A stretch of 64,000 nt of DNA. Source: Flavobacterium sp. N502540 (GTDB taxonomy: Bacteria; Bacteroidota; Bacteroidia; Flavobacteriales; Flavobacteriaceae). Under the pieces are notes generated by a model that saw only the letters and a program-made list of their open reading frames with translations, had not been told where the DNA came from and made no database searches. Within the stretch, counting starts at the first letter, position 1; each line of letters opens with the position of its first letter. This document shows positions 63,863-64,000 of this stretch, one piece after another. A program made the translations under genes and the position numbers. Where the stretch lies: assembly GCF_025947365.1 (NCBI RefSeq), contig NZ_CP110012.1, forward strand, positions 2,170,001 to 2,234,000, in the 5' to 3' direction.

Positions 63863-64000
63863 ATCTTGCCACAGATTTCACTAATTATTGCGTTTAGATT
63901 AATTCGTGAATTCGTGGCGAATAAAGTATTTAATCTTTTATTCAAATTAATCTGTGGCCTCTTTTATTCCATTAAATCCTAAAATAAAACGTATTTTTGG

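Overview
The window looks like a chromosomal segment of a Flavobacteriaceae bacterium, most likely Flavobacterium. The DNA is AT-rich. Promoters have the Bacteroidota form TTG / TAnnTTTG. Diagnostic genes include the gliding-motility ABC ATPase gldA, a GLPGLI-family protein, large TonB-dependent receptors, a DUF4374/PepSY iron-uptake operon and a membrane pyrophosphatase. I saw no rRNA, tRNA, CRISPR array, transposase or phage gene. The left edge cuts an acyltransferase gene.

Layout. 1-7 kb: DNA glycosylase, soluble and membrane pyrophosphatases, a higBA toxin-antitoxin cassette, and a deoxynucleoside kinase with a coupled hypothetical. 7-16.5 kb: GLPGLI protein and its outer-membrane partner, a large secreted protein, a DUF4153 membrane protein, an M28 peptidase. 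17-32 kb: methionine block (metK, a TonB receptor, metY, a divergent homoserine dehydrogenase-like gene, metX, thrA, osmC, metZ). 32-43 kb: sulfate assimilation (Rrf2 regulator, two TauE/SafE permeases of which one is frameshifted, cysH, cysD, cysN, sulfite reductase, siroheme genes, ferredoxin-NADP reductase type flavoprotein). 44-50 kb: split metH, metF, a methyltransferase. 50-64 kb: dicarboxylate symporter, PLP decarboxylase, iron-uptake operon, a TonB receptor, gldA, a small beta-barrel protein.

The genes from 17 to 50 kb form one programme: sulfate to sulfide, aspartate to activated homoserine, sulfhydrylation to homocysteine, methylation to methionine, and activation to S-adenosylmethionine. 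At least three control layers can be read from the DNA. Two SAM-I (S-box) riboswitches precede metX and metH. A 23-bp imperfect motif is shared by the sulfate operon promoter and the region upstream of one TonB receptor. Most notably, three short leader peptides rich in Met and Cys codons are each followed by an intrinsic terminator and a segment that can pair with the terminator's left arm. They lie before the TonB receptor (18.6 kb), before metY (22.0 kb) and before a small gene upstream of metX (25.3 kb). The last two are followed by short genes whose proteins share a C-terminal tail (SLLFxMYxxExExLFI). I regard this apparent Met/Cys attenuation regulon as the best candidate for an undescribed system here.

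Intergenic spaces, especially 35.7-36.0, 43.2-43.8, 45.7-45.9 and 63.4-64.0 kb, are filled with several families of short palindromic repeats.
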